Positions 41,448-51,037 of a stretch of DNA of 64,000 nt are shown one piece after another. This DNA is from Streptomyces antarcticus. Its GTDB lineage: Bacteria; Actinomycetota; Actinomycetes; Streptomycetales; Streptomycetaceae. The translations under genes were made by a program, and so were the position numbers. The stretch's first letter is position 1. Every line of letters begins with the position of its first letter. The DNA lies in the NCBI RefSeq assembly GCF_026627255.1, contig NZ_JAPNLM010000013.1:1-64000 (forward strand). Reading direction: 5' to 3'. Below the pieces are notes generated by a model that was given only the letters and a program-made list of their open reading frames with translations, searched no databases and was not told where the DNA came from.

Positions 41448-41663
41448 GGCGGTCGCCTCCTGAGCGGACGGACGGACGGTCCCGATGGGCCTTCACCCAC
41501 TGGGACCGGACGGCCCCGCGGAATGTGACACCCTCCGCGAAAACGTTTCCGCACGCCCCGCCCGCCGGCACGTCCGCCGCCCGCGCCCGACCGTCCCCCG
41601 CCCCGCACCGCCCCCTCTCAGGGCTACGGCGCTGCGGGCTACGGCGCTACGGGGGCCACGGCG

Positions 41664-42497
41664 CTACGGCAGCTCGATCCCCAGATCCCAGCCGTCGTGC
41701 GCGTGCGTGCACAGGCAGTCCCTCGACTCCGTCGCCGGCAGGGCCGCCACCGCGTCGAAGAGGACCTCGCGCAGTCGCCCGACGTTCGCGCCGAACACCT
41801 TCAGGACCTCGGTGTGGGACACGCCCTCACCCGTCTCGGCTCCCGCGTCCAGGTCCGTGACCAGTGCCATGGAGGTGTAGCAGAGTCCCAGCTCCCGGGC
41901 GAGGACCGCCTCCGGGTGCCCCGTCATGCCGACCACCGACCAGCCGGCCGCCGCGTGCCACCGGGACTCGGCGCGGGTGGAGAAGCGGGGCCCCTCGACG
42001 ACGACCATGGTGCCGCCGTCCACCGGCTCCCAGTCGCGCCCCCGGGCGGCCGCGAGGGCGACCGAGCGGCCGACCGGACAGTACGGGTCGGCGAAGGTGG
42101 TGTGGACGACGTTCGGCACGCTGCCGTCGGGCAGCGGCTCCCCGTCGAAGAAGGTCTGCGCCCGGGCCTTCGTACGGTCGACCAGCTGGTCGGGAACGAG
42201 CAGCGTGCCGGGGCCGTACTCGGCCCGCAGGCCGCCGACCGCGCACGGGCCGAGCACCTGGCGCACACCGACCGAGCGCAGCGCCCACAGGTTGGCCCGG
42301 TAGTTGATCCTGTGCGGCGGAACGGTGTGACCGCTGCCGTGCCGGGGGAGGAAGGCCACCTGGCGGCCGGCCAGCTCACCGACGTACAGGGAGTCGCTGG
42401 GGGGACCGTACGGGGTCTCCACCCGGACCTCGGAGACGTCCTCCAGGAAGGAGTAGAAGCCCGAGCCGCCGATGACACCGATCTCTGCGTTCACCAT
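41664..42497 (-). CDS. mtnP: S-methyl-5'-thioadenosine phosphorylase (MTAP/PNP family)
   Basis: 277 residues. Nucleoside phosphorylase family 2: phosphate-binding IGVIGGSGFYSFLEDVSEVR and LPRHGSGHTVPPHRINYRAN; the ribose/base site VVVEGPRFSTRAESRWHAAA and GMTGHPEAVLARELGLCYTS. The enzyme cleaves methylthioadenosine, a by-product of polyamine and quorum-signal synthesis, to adenine and methylthioribose-1-phosphate. Upstream (on the same strand) lies the FmdB gene. In related streptomycetes the same order mtnP-fmdB-mscL is seen, as I recall. Confidence 0.95.
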   Translation of the reverse strand: MVNAEIGVIGGSGFYSFLEDVSEVRVETPYGPPSDSLYVGELAGRQVAFLPRHGSGHTVPPHRINYRANLWALRSVGVRQVLGPCAVGGLRAEYGPGTLLVPDQLVDRTKARAQTFFDGEPLPDGSVPNVVHTTFADPYCPVGRSVALAAARGRDWEPVDGGTMVVVEGPRFSTRAESRWHAAAGWSVVGMTGHPEAVLARELGLCYTSMALVTDLDAGAETGEGVSHTEVLKVFGANVGRLREVLFDAVAALPATESRDCLCTHAHDGWDLGIELP

Positions 42498-42523
42498 GGA
42501 GTCACCCTAACCGGGCATGCGGA

Positions 42524-42555
42524 AGACCCCGCTGCCCGGTGGGGCGGCGGGGTCT
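42524..42555 (-). terminator. Hairpin terminator after the FmdB gene
   Basis: AGACCCCGCTGCCC (42524-42537) pairs with GGGCGGCGGGGTCT (42542-42555) with one G-U in the stem, directly after the FmdB stop. Confidence 0.65.
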
Positions 42556-42566
42556 CGCGACAGCGG

Positions 42567-42881
42567 TCAGGCAGCCGAGGTGGAGCTGCTGCTCGAGCTC
42601 GACGACGTCGTGGAGGACGAAGCGGCGGGAGCGGGCGCGGCGGTCGACGTCGTGGACGACGAGGTCGAGGCCGGCTTCGAGGCGGGTGTGCTGCTCGACG
42701 AAGAGCCGCGACTGTCGTTCCGGTAGAAACCGGAGCCCTTGAAGACGATGCCGACCGCGGAGAACACCTTCTTCAGGCGTCCGTCACAGCTCGGGCACAC
42801 GGTCAGCGCGTCATCGGTGAACTTCTGCACGGCCTCAAGGCCCTCACCGCACTCGGTGCACTGGTACTGGTAGGTCGGCAC
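42567..42881 (-). CDS. FmdB-family zinc-ribbon protein
   Basis: 104 residues from a GTG at 42881, chosen because AGGAGG lies 6 bp upstream and homologues begin PTYQYQCTECG. Two Cys pairs (CTEC and CPSC in TVCPSCDGRLKKVFSAVG) form a rubredoxin-like zinc ribbon. The remaining 50 residues are almost all Ser, Thr, Ala and Pro. The mycobacterial homologue (Rv0991c) has been described as a redox-sensitive chaperone-like protein assisting DnaK; that function could apply here. Located next to the 5-FTHF ligase/galU block, as in mycobacteria, but separated by inserted genes. Confidence 0.85.
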   Translation of the reverse strand: MPTYQYQCTECGEGLEAVQKFTDDALTVCPSCDGRLKKVFSAVGIVFKGSGFYRNDSRGSSSSSTPASKPASTSSSTTSTAAPAPAASSSTTSSSSSSSSTSAA

Positions 42882-42948
42882 GAATTTCCTCCTGGCACTC
42901 TGACTCAATGAGTGCTAACGACGCTCCATGGTGACGTATTCCGGCCGA

Positions 42949-44358
42949 TCAGTCCACCGTCACCGGCACGCGGTGACCGATCCCACGCTCGTTCACCCGG
43001 TTCCGGGCGGCCGGCGGGCGCGTGGACGACGCCGTGTTCGACGACGCCGTGTGTGACGGCGCCGCGCTCGGTGACCCCGCGCTCGGTGACCCCGCGCTCG
43101 GTGACCCCGCGTCCGAGGACGAGCTCACGATCCGGCTCGGCGCCTTGGGTGCCAGCTTGCCCCGCAGGGACAGCAGGACGACCAGCGCGAGCGCGGTGGC
43201 GGCCATCGGCACCAGGAACCCGGCGGTCGAGCCGTAGGCGTCGGTCAGCCGGCCCGCGACGGTGACCGCTGCGGCCTGGCCCAGGGCGACCGCACCGGTC
43301 AGCGCGGTGAACGCCTCGGTCCGGGAGGAGGCCGGGACCAGCTGCTCGATCATGGTGTAGCCGGTGATCAGGGCGGGGGCGATGCACAGGCCGACGACCA
43401 GGCCGAGCGCGCCCAGCAGGATCACGGAGTTCGCGGCCCACAGGACGGACGCGGCGGCGGTGAGGCCGACGTAGCCGAGGATCAGCCGGCGGCGCGGGCC
43501 GATCTTCCAGGCGATCGTGCCGCAGGCGATGCCCGCGATCATGTTGCCGCCGGCGAAGACGCCGTACAGCAGGCCGTTGGCGCCCGGGTTGCCCATCTCG
43601 TTGGAGAACGCGGCGAGCGAGATCAGCATGCCGCCGAAGACGGCGCCGATCCCCACGAAGGCGATGACCAGGACGCGCAGACCGGGGATGGACAGGGCGG
43701 AAGCGTGCTTCTCGCCGCCCGCGAGCCGCGGTGCGGGCTTGGGCTGGGTGCCGCGCTGGGCGGCGAACAGCAGGCCGCCGAGCAGCGTCAGGGACGCCTC
43801 GGCGATCAGGCCGGCGGAGGGGTGGATCGTGGTGCACAGGAAGGTCGCGAGCACCGGGCCGACGACGAAGGTCAGCTCGTCGGTGACGGACTCGAACGCG
43901 GCCGCGGTCGGCACCAGCGGCGAGCCCTCCAGCTTGGCGGCCCAGCGGGCCCGGACCATCGGCCCGACCTGCGGTACGGAGGCACCGGCCGGTACGGCGG
44001 CCAGCGCGAGCGCCCACATAGGCGCGCCCAGCAGCGCGAGCGCGGTCAGGGCGCCGATGGCGGCGGCGTGCGCGAAGACGACGGGGACCAGGACGGCGCT
44101 CTGGCCTCGGCGGTCGACGAGCTTGCCCATCTGGGGGGCGAAGAGGGCCATGGACACACCGGTGACGGTGGCGACGATGCCGGCGTCCCCGTACGAGCCG
44201 GTGGTGTGCTGGACCAGCAGGACGATGCCGATGATCAGCATGGCGAAGGGCTGGCGGGCTGCGAAGCCGGGGAGCAGGAAGCCGAGGGCGCCGGGTGTGC
44301 GCAGGAGCTGTCCGTAACCGGGGCGGGCGGACGTGTCGGTCGTGACCGCGGATGTCAC
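42949..44358 (-). CDS. MFS transporter (12 TMS, unknown substrate)
   Basis: 469 residues from the GTG at 44358 with AAAGG about 9 bp upstream; the longer open frame upstream reads as non-coding. Twelve hydrophobic segments, MFS loop motif GKLVDRRGQSAVLVPVVFAH after TM2 and GIACGTIAWKIGPRRRLILG in the second half. A tail of about 60 residues has the repeat SPSAGSPSAGSPSA, encoded by a short DNA repeat (43068-43110). Resembles uncharacterised actinobacterial exporters. Confidence 0.88.
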   Translation of the reverse strand: MTSAVTTDTSARPGYGQLLRTPGALGFLLPGFAARQPFAMLIIGIVLLVQHTTGSYGDAGIVATVTGVSMALFAPQMGKLVDRRGQSAVLVPVVFAHAAAIGALTALALLGAPMWALALAAVPAGASVPQVGPMVRARWAAKLEGSPLVPTAAAFESVTDELTFVVGPVLATFLCTTIHPSAGLIAEASLTLLGGLLFAAQRGTQPKPAPRLAGGEKHASALSIPGLRVLVIAFVGIGAVFGGMLISLAAFSNEMGNPGANGLLYGVFAGGNMIAGIACGTIAWKIGPRRRLILGYVGLTAAASVLWAANSVILLGALGLVVGLCIAPALITGYTMIEQLVPASSRTEAFTALTGAVALGQAAAVTVAGRLTDAYGSTAGFLVPMAATALALVVLLSLRGKLAPKAPSRIVSSSSDAGSPSAGSPSAGSPSAAPSHTASSNTASSTRPPAARNRVNERGIGHRVPVTVD

Positions 44359-44793
44359 GGCCTGGCCTTTCCGCTGCCTGGTAGAACTCCCCGTCTGCGG
44401 ACGATGCGCCGCCTCGTGAGCGACCGCACCCGTACATGTGGGAGCCCCGAGAGCTGTCCTCTTGCGCAATACCGAGTGATACCTGGGCGCCCACTGCGGG
44501 GGGTGCCACGGCCGCTTTGCGGTCGCGCCAGCTCTGCGTCAGGCAGAGTTGGTTCGATGTGGTGTGCCTTCATCGTACAGGGAATGTAACTACCCCGCCC
44601 TGTGATTCCGGCGACAGGGCAGGTCTTCACCTGCGATTAACGGAAACTTCGCCCGTGGGAGCCCCTGAAACACGGGCAAAACAGCCCACACACCCCCGGA
44701 ATTGGCGAATTAGAACGCCGCTCTAATTCAAACTCGTACGAAGATCCATCGGATTCCGGACACCGAACGCCGTCTTCCGGACACCGTCCGCCT
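44359..44793. other. 435-bp intergenic region with a 23-bp palindrome
   Basis: No convincing gene. It holds the upstream region of the minus-strand MFS gene and the 3' flank of the antiporter gene. GC content drops clearly at 44625-44740. At 44707-44729 is GAATTAGA-ACGCCGC-TCTAATTC, a perfect 8-bp inverted repeat, which could be an operator or a weak terminator for the antiporter. A 96-codon plus-strand frame (44436-44726) has no ribosome site. Confidence 0.55.
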
Positions 44794-46254
44794 TCAGGAC
44801 CGCGCCCCGCCGTTCGTCCCGAGCCAGCCCGCCAGCTTGCCGCCCTTGGCCACCGCCCGCAGCCGCGCCTCGGCCGCGTCCCGTACCGGATCCGTGGCCA
44901 CCACCAGCAGCTCGTCCCCGCGCCGCAGCACCGTGGACGGCGCCGGTACGAAGCTCTTCGCGTCCCGGACCACCAGCGTCACCGACGCCCCGGGCGGCAG
45001 CCGCAGCTCGCTCACCTCGACGCCGTGCATCCGCGAGGCCGGCGGGATCGCGAAGGAGAGCAGGTGCCCGCGCAGCTTCTCCAGCGGCGCCGACTCGATG
45101 CCGAGGTCGGAGGCGGCCTCGTCGCTGTCGCCGAGCTCCAGCTTGCGCGCCAGCCACGGCAGGGTCGGCCCCTGCACCAGGGTGTAGACGACGACCAGCA
45201 CGAAGACGATGTTGAAGACGCGGTCGCTGCCCTCGATCCCGGACACCATGGGGATGGTCGCCAGGATGATGGGGACCGCGCCGCGCAGGCCGGCCCACGA
45301 CATCAGGGCCTGCTCCTGCCAGGGCACCCGGAAGGGCAGCAGGCTGACGAAGACCTCCAGCGGCCGCGCCACCATCGTGAGCACCAACCCGATGATCACG
45401 GCGGGCCAGAAGTCGTGGACCAGCTCGTGCGGGGTGACCAGCAGGCCCAGCAGGACGAACATGCCGATCTGGGCGATCCAGCCGAGCCCGTCCGCGAAAC
45501 CGCGGGTGGCCGGCCAGTGCGGGAGCTTCGCGTTGCCCAGCACCATGGCCGCCAGGTAGACGGCGAGGAAGCCGGAGCCGTGCGCCATCGCGCCGGCCGC
45601 GTACGCCGCGACCGCGATGGCCATCACGGCGATCGGGTACAGGCCGGAGGCGGGCAGGGCCACGTGCCGCAGTCCGTACGCGCCCATGAAGCCGACCGCC
45701 AGGCCGATGGCCGCGCCGATCGTCAGCTCCAGCGCGATCTTGCCGATGAGGACGTACCAGTCGTCCACGGGGCCGACGGTCGCGAACGCCACCACCAGGA
45801 TCACCACGGGGGCGTCGTTGAAGCCGGACTCGGCCTCCAGGACGCCGGTGATCCGCGACGGCAGCGGGACCTTGCGCAGGACCGAGAAGACGGCCGCCGC
45901 GTCGGTCGAGGAGACGACCGCGCCGATCAGCAGGGCCTGGCGCCATTCGAGCCCGACGAGGTAGTGCGCCGCGGCCGCGGTCACGCCCACGCTGACCGCG
46001 ACACCCACCAGCGACAACACGATCGCTGCCGGCAGGGCGGGTTTGATCTCTTTCCACTTGGTGCCCAGACCGCCCTCGGCGAGGATCACGACCAGCGCGG
46101 CATAGCCGATGACCTGGGTCAGCTCGGCGTTGTCGAAGACGACGTTGCCGATGCCGTCCTGGCCTATCGCGATGCCTATGCCGAGGTAGATGAGCAGGCT
46201 GGGAAGGCCGCTCCGCGAGGAGACGCGCACCGCCGCGACGGCGATGAGCAGCAC
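44794..46254 (-). CDS. K+/H+ (CPA-type) antiporter with C-terminal TrkA_C domain
   Basis: 486 residues from the GTG at 46254. Thirteen or so helices with Na+/H+ exchanger motifs (VLEAESGFNDAPVVILVV, MSWAGLRGAVPIILATIP) followed by a RCK_C/TrkA_C domain (HGVEVSELRLPPGASVTLVV, RRGDELLVVATD) that senses ligands such as nucleotides. NhaP2/CvrA-type exporters expel potassium under hyperosmotic or alkaline stress. The true start may be a CTG at 46299, which would give LTVHDLNELLLVCSLVLL and has GAGGAAAGG upstream. Divergent from the penicillin-acylase gene. Confidence 0.9.
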   Translation of the reverse strand: MLLIAVAAVRVSSRSGLPSLLIYLGIGIAIGQDGIGNVVFDNAELTQVIGYAALVVILAEGGLGTKWKEIKPALPAAIVLSLVGVAVSVGVTAAAAHYLVGLEWRQALLIGAVVSSTDAAAVFSVLRKVPLPSRITGVLEAESGFNDAPVVILVVAFATVGPVDDWYVLIGKIALELTIGAAIGLAVGFMGAYGLRHVALPASGLYPIAVMAIAVAAYAAGAMAHGSGFLAVYLAAMVLGNAKLPHWPATRGFADGLGWIAQIGMFVLLGLLVTPHELVHDFWPAVIIGLVLTMVARPLEVFVSLLPFRVPWQEQALMSWAGLRGAVPIILATIPMVSGIEGSDRVFNIVFVLVVVYTLVQGPTLPWLARKLELGDSDEAASDLGIESAPLEKLRGHLLSFAIPPASRMHGVEVSELRLPPGASVTLVVRDAKSFVPAPSTVLRRGDELLVVATDPVRDAAEARLRAVAKGGKLAGWLGTNGGARS

Positions 46255-46532
46255 GAGCGAGCAGACCAGCAGCAGCTCATTGAGATCGTGGACAGTCAGC
46301 GGGCGGCCCTTTCCTCGAAGCGCGCGGCGGATGGATACTCCCGAGGCGCGTCGGCAAGTACTTCGTTACCTTACCTAATCTTTGACACTCTCTTGACGTG
46401 ATACCCACATTGTGAAACGCCCGTCCGCCCCTGTCCTCGGCAGCCCGACCCCTGGCGGATCAACGAGTCGGGTCCTGCGCCTATGGTTGCTCCCAGCACT
46501 CCCAGGACCACCCTGCCCCTCTAAGGACAGCG

Positions 46533-49409
46533 ATGCCCGCCAACGAATCCGCTCCTCCCGCCAAGAAGAAGGGGCGACGCGCCCGTCTGATCGTGCTCGT
46601 TCTGGTCCTGGCTCTCTTCGCGGGCCTCGGCTACGGGGCGTACTGGGGCGTGGACAGCGTGCGCGCCTCCTTCCCCCAGACCACCGGCTCCCTAGACGTG
46701 CCCGGCCTGTCCGGGACCGTGGACGTCAAACGCGATGCCCACGGCATTCCCCAGCTCTACGCGGACAGCGACTCGGACCTCTTCCGCGCGCAGGGCTTCG
46801 TCCACGCGCAGGACCGGTTCTGGGAGATGGACGTACGCCGTCACATGACCTCCGGCCGGCTGTCGGAGATGTTCGGCTCCGGCCAGGTCGAGACCGACGC
46901 CTTCCTGCGCACGCTCGGCTGGCGCCAGGTCGCGCAGGCCGAGTACGACAGCAAGCTCTCGGAAGAGGCGAAGAAGAACCTCCAGGCCTACGCCGACGGG
47001 GTCAACGCTTATCTGAAGGGGAAGTCCGGCAAGGACCTCTCCGTCGAGCACGCGGCCCTGCGGCTCAGCGGCGACTACCAGCCCGAGCAGTGGACGCCGG
47101 TCGACTCGGTGGCCTGGCTCAAGGCGATGGCCTGGGACCTGCGCGGCAACATGCAGGACGAGATCGACCGCGCGCTGATGTCCGGCAAGCTCACGCAGGC
47201 GCAGATCGACGAGCTCTACCCGCCGTACCCCTTCGGCCGGAACAAGCCGATCGTCGAGGGCGGCAAGACCGACAATGGCAAGTACACCCCCCAGGGCTCC
47301 GGCGGCTCCGGCTCCGGCGGCGGTTCCGGTTCCAGCGGCTCGGGCTCCGGCTCCGGCAGCGCCAACGGCTCGCAGGCCTCCACGGCCCCGGCCGCCGGTA
47401 CGGGCACGGGTACGGCCACGGGCACGGCCACCGGCCTCGCCGGCAACGCCGCCGCCCAGGGCGCGACCGTCGGCCTGAACACCCAGCTGACCGCCCTCGC
47501 CAAGACCCTGGACGAGATCCCCGCGATCCTCGGCCCCAACGGCAGCGGCATCGGCTCGAACTCCTGGGTCATCTCGGGCGCGCACACGACCACCGGCAAG
47601 CCGCTGCTCGCGAACGACCCGCACCTGTCCCCGCAGCTGCCCTCGGTCTGGTACCAGATGGGCCTGCACTGCCGTACGGCCTCGGCCCAGTGCCAGTACG
47701 ACGTGGCCGGCTACACCTTCTCGGGCATGCCCGGCGTGGTCATCGGCCACAACGGGGACATCGCCTGGGGCATGACCAACCTCGGCGCGGACGTCACCGA
47801 CCTCTACCTGGAGCAGGTCAGGCCCGAGGGCTACGTCTACGACAACAAGGTGCTCCCCTTCACCACCCGCGAAGAGGTCATCAAGGTTGCCGGCGGCGCC
47901 AGCAAGAAGATCACCGTCCGCACCACCAACAACGGACCGCTGATCTCCGACCGCAGCGACGAGCTCGGCACGGTCGGCGCCCGCGCCCCAGTCGCCAGCT
48001 CCGCCCCGGACCGCGGCAACGGCTACGCCGTCGCCCTGCGCTGGACCGCGCTGGATCCGGGCAAGTCGATGGACGCCGTCTTCAAGCTGAACAAGGCCAA
48101 GGACTTCGCGGCCTTCCGGCAGGCGGCCGCCGACTTCGAGGTCCCCTCGCAGAACCTGATCTACGCGGACAACAAGGGCAACATCGGCTACCAGGCCCCG
48201 GGCCGGATCCCGGTCCGCGGCCAGGGAGACGGCCGCATGCCCGCCCCCGGCTGGGACTCCAAGTACGCCTGGAAGGGCGGCAAGGACGGCGGCACCGGCT
48301 ACATCCCGCAGGGCGAGCTGCCCTGGGACTACAACCCGTCCCGCGGCTACATCGTCACCGCCAACCAGGCCGTCGTGGAGTCCGGCACCGGCGCGGGCAA
48401 GTACCCGAACCTGCTGACCACCGACTGGGGCTACGGCGCCCGCAGCCAGCGGATCAACGACCTCATCGAGGCGAAGATCAAGGACAGCGGGAAGATCTCC
48501 ACCGATGACATGCGCACCATGCAGATGGACAACAGCAGCGAGATCGCCGCGCTGCTGACCCCGATGCTCGCCAAGATCGAGGTGTCCGACCCGGACGTGC
48601 GCTCCGCGCAGAAGCTCCTGGAAGGCTGGAACTACACCCAGGAGCCCGACTCGGCGGCCGCCGCCTACTTCAACGCGGTCTGGCGCAACATCCTCAAGCT
48701 GTCCTTCGGCGACAAGATGCCGAAGGAGCTGCGCATCGAGGGCAGCTGCATGAACGTGCGCGGCAACGGCACCGGCCCGGCCGACGACCTGGCCGAGACG
48801 GTCCGCGAGTGCGGCGCCCGGGACGCCGACTCGGCGCAGCCCGACGGCGGCGACCGCTGGTTCGAGGTGGTCCGCCGCCTGGTGAAGGAGGAGAAGTCGC
48901 CGTGGTGGACGGCGCCCGCGACCCGCAGGGAGCCGGCGGCCACCAACCGTGACGAGATCTTCGCGCGCGCCATGGAGGACGCCCGCTGGGAGCTGACCGC
49001 CAAGCTCGGCAAGGACCAGTCCACCTGGACCTGGGGCCGGCTGCACCAGCTGACGCTGAAGAACCAGACGATCGGCACCGAGGGCCCCGGCTTCATGCAG
49101 TGGCTCCTCAACCGCGGCCCGTGGAACCTGGGCGGCGGCGAGGCCACGGTCAACGCGACCGGCTGGAACGCCTCCGGAGGCTACGGGGTCACCTGGGTGC
49201 CGTCGATGCGGATGGTCGTGAACCTCAACGACCTGGACAAGTCCCGCTGGATCAACCTGACCGGCGCCTCGGGACACGCGTACAGCGGCAACTACACCGA
49301 CCAGACGACGATGTGGGCCAAGGGCGAGCTGCTGGAGTGGCCCTTCGGCAAGGACGCCGTCGACAAGGCGACGGTGGACACCCTGACCCTGAAGCCCGCG
49401 GGCTCCTAG
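46533..49409 (+). CDS. Penicillin-acylase-family (Ntn) hydrolase, membrane anchored
   Basis: 958 residues. A single N-terminal membrane helix (LIVLVLVLALFAGLGYGAYW, residues 19-38) instead of a cleaved signal. The alpha part starts DVPGLSGTVDVKRDAHGIPQ. Autocatalytic cleavage is expected before Ser342 in SGIGSNSWVISGAHTT, the Ntn nucleophile (S-N-x-W-V). Upstream of it is a Ser/Gly/Thr-rich linker (residues 256-310), unusually long. Relatives hydrolyse amide bonds in penicillins, acyl-homoserine lactones or cyclic lipopeptides; many streptomycete versions act in N-acyl-homoserine-lactone or self-resistance roles. Substrate not predictable. Confidence 0.92.
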   Translation: MPANESAPPAKKKGRRARLIVLVLVLALFAGLGYGAYWGVDSVRASFPQTTGSLDVPGLSGTVDVKRDAHGIPQLYADSDSDLFRAQGFVHAQDRFWEMDVRRHMTSGRLSEMFGSGQVETDAFLRTLGWRQVAQAEYDSKLSEEAKKNLQAYADGVNAYLKGKSGKDLSVEHAALRLSGDYQPEQWTPVDSVAWLKAMAWDLRGNMQDEIDRALMSGKLTQAQIDELYPPYPFGRNKPIVEGGKTDNGKYTPQGSGGSGSGGGSGSSGSGSGSGSANGSQASTAPAAGTGTGTATGTATGLAGNAAAQGATVGLNTQLTALAKTLDEIPAILGPNGSGIGSNSWVISGAHTTTGKPLLANDPHLSPQLPSVWYQMGLHCRTASAQCQYDVAGYTFSGMPGVVIGHNGDIAWGMTNLGADVTDLYLEQVRPEGYVYDNKVLPFTTREEVIKVAGGASKKITVRTTNNGPLISDRSDELGTVGARAPVASSAPDRGNGYAVALRWTALDPGKSMDAVFKLNKAKDFAAFRQAAADFEVPSQNLIYADNKGNIGYQAPGRIPVRGQGDGRMPAPGWDSKYAWKGGKDGGTGYIPQGELPWDYNPSRGYIVTANQAVVESGTGAGKYPNLLTTDWGYGARSQRINDLIEAKIKDSGKISTDDMRTMQMDNSSEIAALLTPMLAKIEVSDPDVRSAQKLLEGWNYTQEPDSAAAAYFNAVWRNILKLSFGDKMPKELRIEGSCMNVRGNGTGPADDLAETVRECGARDADSAQPDGGDRWFEVVRRLVKEEKSPWWTAPATRREPAATNRDEIFARAMEDARWELTAKLGKDQSTWTWGRLHQLTLKNQTIGTEGPGFMQWLLNRGPWNLGGGEATVNATGWNASGGYGVTWVPSMRMVVNLNDLDKSRWINLTGASGHAYSGNYTDQTTMWAKGELLEWPFGKDAVDKATVDTLTLKPAGS

Positions 49410-49421
49410 GGGGTCCGGCGG

Positions 49422-50036
49422 TCACGAGCCGAAACGGCGCACCCCCGACGGGGTGGCGACCGCCTGTACGGGGTGGTCGTGCGGTTCCTCCGGGACCCGC
49501 GCGACCACCTCGTCGTCGTAGAGGAGCACGACCAGCGCAGGGTCGGCCCCGGCGCGCTCCAGCCGCTCCAGCACCCGGTCGTACGAGCCCCCGCCGCGGC
49601 CGAGCCGCATGCCGCGCCGGTCCACCGCCAGTCCGGGGAGCAGCACGGCGTCCGCCCCGGTGACGGCCTGCGGCCCGAGCCGCGGCCCGGTCGGCTCCAG
49701 CAGCCGCATCTTCCCGGGGTGCGCGGCCCCGGCGAGGGTGCCGGGGCCCCCGTACGCGCCCCAGTCGAGGTCGTTGTCGGCCAGCAGGACGGGCAGCAGC
49801 ACCCGCTTGCCGGCCGCGCGCAGGGCGTCGAGCAGCTCGCGGGTCCCGGGCTCGGCGCCGACGGAGACGTACGCCGCGACCGTGCGGGCACCGGCCAGTT
49901 CGGGCAGGGCGAGGGCGGAGCGGGCGAGCGCGCGGGCCGCGGCGGCGCGGTCGTCGGGGGACAAGGCCCGGCGGGCGGCGAGGAGTTCTCGGCGCAGCTC
50001 CGCCTTCGCGGTGGGGGAGGGCGGGTTCTCGGTCAC
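49422..50036 (-). CDS. 5-formyltetrahydrofolate cyclo-ligase
   Basis: 204 residues from the GTG at 50036. The 5-FTHF cyclo-ligase motif MRLGRGGGSYDRVLERLERA and the N-terminal LRRELLAARRALSPDDRAAA are clear. The ATP-dependent enzyme converts 5-formyl-THF to 5,10-methenyl-THF, recycling folate. It is divergent from galU with a 94-bp AT-rich gap. This pairing (FTHF ligase divergent from galU-moeA) is the conserved actinobacterial arrangement. Confidence 0.93.
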   Translation of the reverse strand: MTENPPSPTAKAELRRELLAARRALSPDDRAAAARALARSALALPELAGARTVAAYVSVGAEPGTRELLDALRAAGKRVLLPVLLADNDLDWGAYGGPGTLAGAAHPGKMRLLEPTGPRLGPQAVTGADAVLLPGLAVDRRGMRLGRGGGSYDRVLERLERAGADPALVVLLYDDEVVARVPEEPHDHPVQAVATPSGVRRFGS

Positions 50037-50130
50037 TACTGACTCAAATATCCTTGTGAAGATGGACATATGTAATGATATTGGGCGCGATCCGGCCGCA
50101 CGTTCGGCTGGACCCACTATCGTTCCGTCC

Positions 50131-51033
50131 ATGACTATGTTGCACCCCGTGATCAAAAAGGCCGTCATCCCGGCTGCGGGCCTGGGTACTCGGTTCCTCC
50201 CGGCGACCAAGGCCACTCCGAAGGAAATGCTCCCGGTCGTGGACAAGCCGGCCATCCAGTACGTGGTCGAGGAGGCAGTCTCGGCCGGGCTGGACGACGT
50301 ACTCATGATCACAGGGCGTAACAAGCGCGCGCTGGAAGACCACTTCGACCGGAACTACGAGCTGGAATCGGCCCTCATCGCCAAGGGCGACGACGACCGG
50401 CTCAAGAAGGTCCAGGAGTCCAGCGACCTGGCCACGATGCACTACGTCCGCCAGGGCGACCCGCGCGGCCTCGGCCACGCCGTCCTCTGCGCCGAGCCGC
50501 ACGTCGGCCGCGAGCCCTTCGCGGTCCTGCTCGGCGACGACCTCATCGACCCGCGCGACCCGCTCCTGCGTCAGATGGCCGACATTTACGCCCGCACCGG
50601 CGGCACCGTCGTCGCGCTCATGGAGGTCGACCCGGCCAGCGTCCACCTCTACGGCTGCGCCGCCGTCGAGGCCACCGACGAGGAGGACGTGGTCCGCATC
50701 ACCGGTCTCGTCGAGAAGCCGGACGCGGCGGACGCGCCCAGCAACTACGCGGTCATCGGACGCTATGTCCTCAACCCCGCGATCTTCGACATACTGCGGG
50801 AGACCGAGCCGGGCCGCGGTGGGGAGATCCAGCTCACCGACGCCCTGCAGAAGCTGGCCGCCGACGAGACCATCGGCGGCCCGGTGCACGGCGTGGTCTT
50901 CCGGGGCCGCCGCTACGACACCGGGGACCGCGGGGACTACCTGCGGGCCATCGTCCGCCTCGCGTGCGAGCGTGAGGACCTGGGCCCGGAGTTCCGCACC
51001 TGGCTTCACCGTTACGTCACGGAGGAGATGTAG
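50131..51033 (+). CDS. galU: UTP-glucose-1-phosphate uridylyltransferase
   Basis: 300 residues from the ATG at 50131 (MTMLHPVIKKAVIPAAGLGT). Nucleotidyltransferase signatures: AAGLGTRFLPATKATPKEML, VDKPAIQYVVEEAVSAG, LGDDLIDPRDPLLRQMADIY and NYAVIGRYVLNPAIFDIL. The enzyme makes UDP-glucose for glycogen/trehalose, cell wall and exopolysaccharide, so it could feed the sugar cluster at 12-22 kb. Only 4 bp separate it from moeA. Confidence 0.97.
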   Translation: MTMLHPVIKKAVIPAAGLGTRFLPATKATPKEMLPVVDKPAIQYVVEEAVSAGLDDVLMITGRNKRALEDHFDRNYELESALIAKGDDDRLKKVQESSDLATMHYVRQGDPRGLGHAVLCAEPHVGREPFAVLLGDDLIDPRDPLLRQMADIYARTGGTVVALMEVDPASVHLYGCAAVEATDEEDVVRITGLVEKPDAADAPSNYAVIGRYVLNPAIFDILRETEPGRGGEIQLTDALQKLAADETIGGPVHGVVFRGRRYDTGDRGDYLRAIVRLACEREDLGPEFRTWLHRYVTEEM

Positions 51034-51037
51034 CACC

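Noticed and set aside
42530-42715. Plus-strand acidic peptide opposite the FmdB tail
   Set aside because: It is the complement of the Ser/Thr-rich tail codons of the FmdB gene and has no start signal.
44436-44726. 96-codon plus-strand frame between the MFS and antiporter genes
   Set aside because: No ribosome site, odd composition, and it overlaps the promoter region of the MFS gene.
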